NCBI RefSeq assembly: GCF_011090385.1
Contig: NZ_SEWW01000001.1
Span: forward strand, 744,001-808,000
Reading direction: 5' to 3'
Source: Aquirufa beregesia
GTDB taxonomy: Bacteria; Bacteroidota; Bacteroidia; Cytophagales; Spirosomataceae
DNA: 64,000 bases
The position numbers and the translations under genes are program-made. The notes under the pieces were generated by a model. That model had not been told where the DNA came from and searched no databases. It saw nothing but the letters and a program-made list of their open reading frames with translations. Below are positions 63,978 through 64,000 of the stretch, piece by piece (within the stretch, counting starts at the first letter, position 1; every line of letters begins with the position of its first letter).

Positions 63978-64000
63978 ATGAAAAAGATTATTTATTTCCT
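63978..64000 (+). CDS. Start of a further gene (cut by window end)
   Basis: ATG at 63978 begins MKKIIYF, 11 bases after the CopD-like stop, open to the window edge. The short Lys-rich then hydrophobic start fits a signal peptide, and the spacing suggests continuation of the nos operon. Product unknown. Confidence 0.45.

Overview
The window looks like chromosomal DNA of a Bacteroidota bacterium, most likely Cytophagales-like. It is AT-rich, uses TonB-dependent receptors, Tat-targeted Gfo/Idh/MocA oxidoreductases, DUF1080 and PVC-type cytochrome proteins, and carries a clade II (Sec-type) nitrous-oxide reductase cluster. The genus is not determinable from what I can see.

Layout. (1) 1-4100 is an AT-rich accessory island: a cut-off gene end, a standalone DUF4062 protein, a RelE-like toxin (apparently frameshifted at its 5' end) with an XRE antitoxin, and an extra methionine aminopeptidase. 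Between them lie MITE-like elements and tandem composite repeats. (2) 4100-25900 is mostly housekeeping: miaA, a membrane protein, an SGLT-type symporter, rqcH, a YigZ protein, a keto-deoxy sugar acid dehydratase with alpha-ketoglutarate semialdehyde dehydrogenase, clpB, a large hybrid histidine kinase, rsmA, mgtE-dtd-mazG-dehydrogenase, a GntP permease and a GT9 glycosyltransferase. A YefM-YoeB module sits between the dehydrogenase and clpB, bracketed by a near-perfect 98-bp direct repeat, with a textbook triple TGTACA operator. (3) 26000-47700 is a carbohydrate region: a GT-C-like membrane protein, an AraC regulator, a large SGNH/propeller/HEAT/cytochrome c protein, three Tat-exported Gfo/Idh/MocA oxidoreductases, a six-hairpin glycosidase-like protein, a NagX-NagB-NagA amino-sugar operon, a DUF1080 lipoprotein, a FucP-type permease, and an operon of a Tat-exported DegT/DnrJ aminotransferase, a propeller protein and a ceramidase-family protein. 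(4) 47900-50600 holds one TonB-dependent receptor with its own leader. (5) 50600-64000 is a bidirectional nitrous-oxide respiration locus. Leftward runs a Crp/Fnr regulator, a heme-copper-oxidase-like membrane protein, a small Cys protein, a TonB-dependent receptor and a BNR-fold Cys-rich protein, plausibly for copper supply. Rightward runs cytochrome c, nosZ, a FAS1 lipoprotein, a membrane-NosL fusion, nosD, nosF, nosY and a CopD-like protein. Two tandem Crp/Fnr-type palindromes lie in the divergent promoter region.

How parts fit together. The nos locus is coherent: regulator, copper entry, copper chaperone (NosL), ABC maturation (NosDFY), electron donor and enzyme. The carbohydrate region suggests periplasmic oxidation of sugars to keto-sugars by Tat-exported oxidoreductases, hydrolysis by a DUF1080 protein, and amino-sugar entry through NagX/NagB/NagA. 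The exported PLP aminotransferase next door is the most unusual element and may define an undescribed periplasmic keto-/amino-sugar route. No tRNA, rRNA or CRISPR array was recognised, but I read these by eye only.
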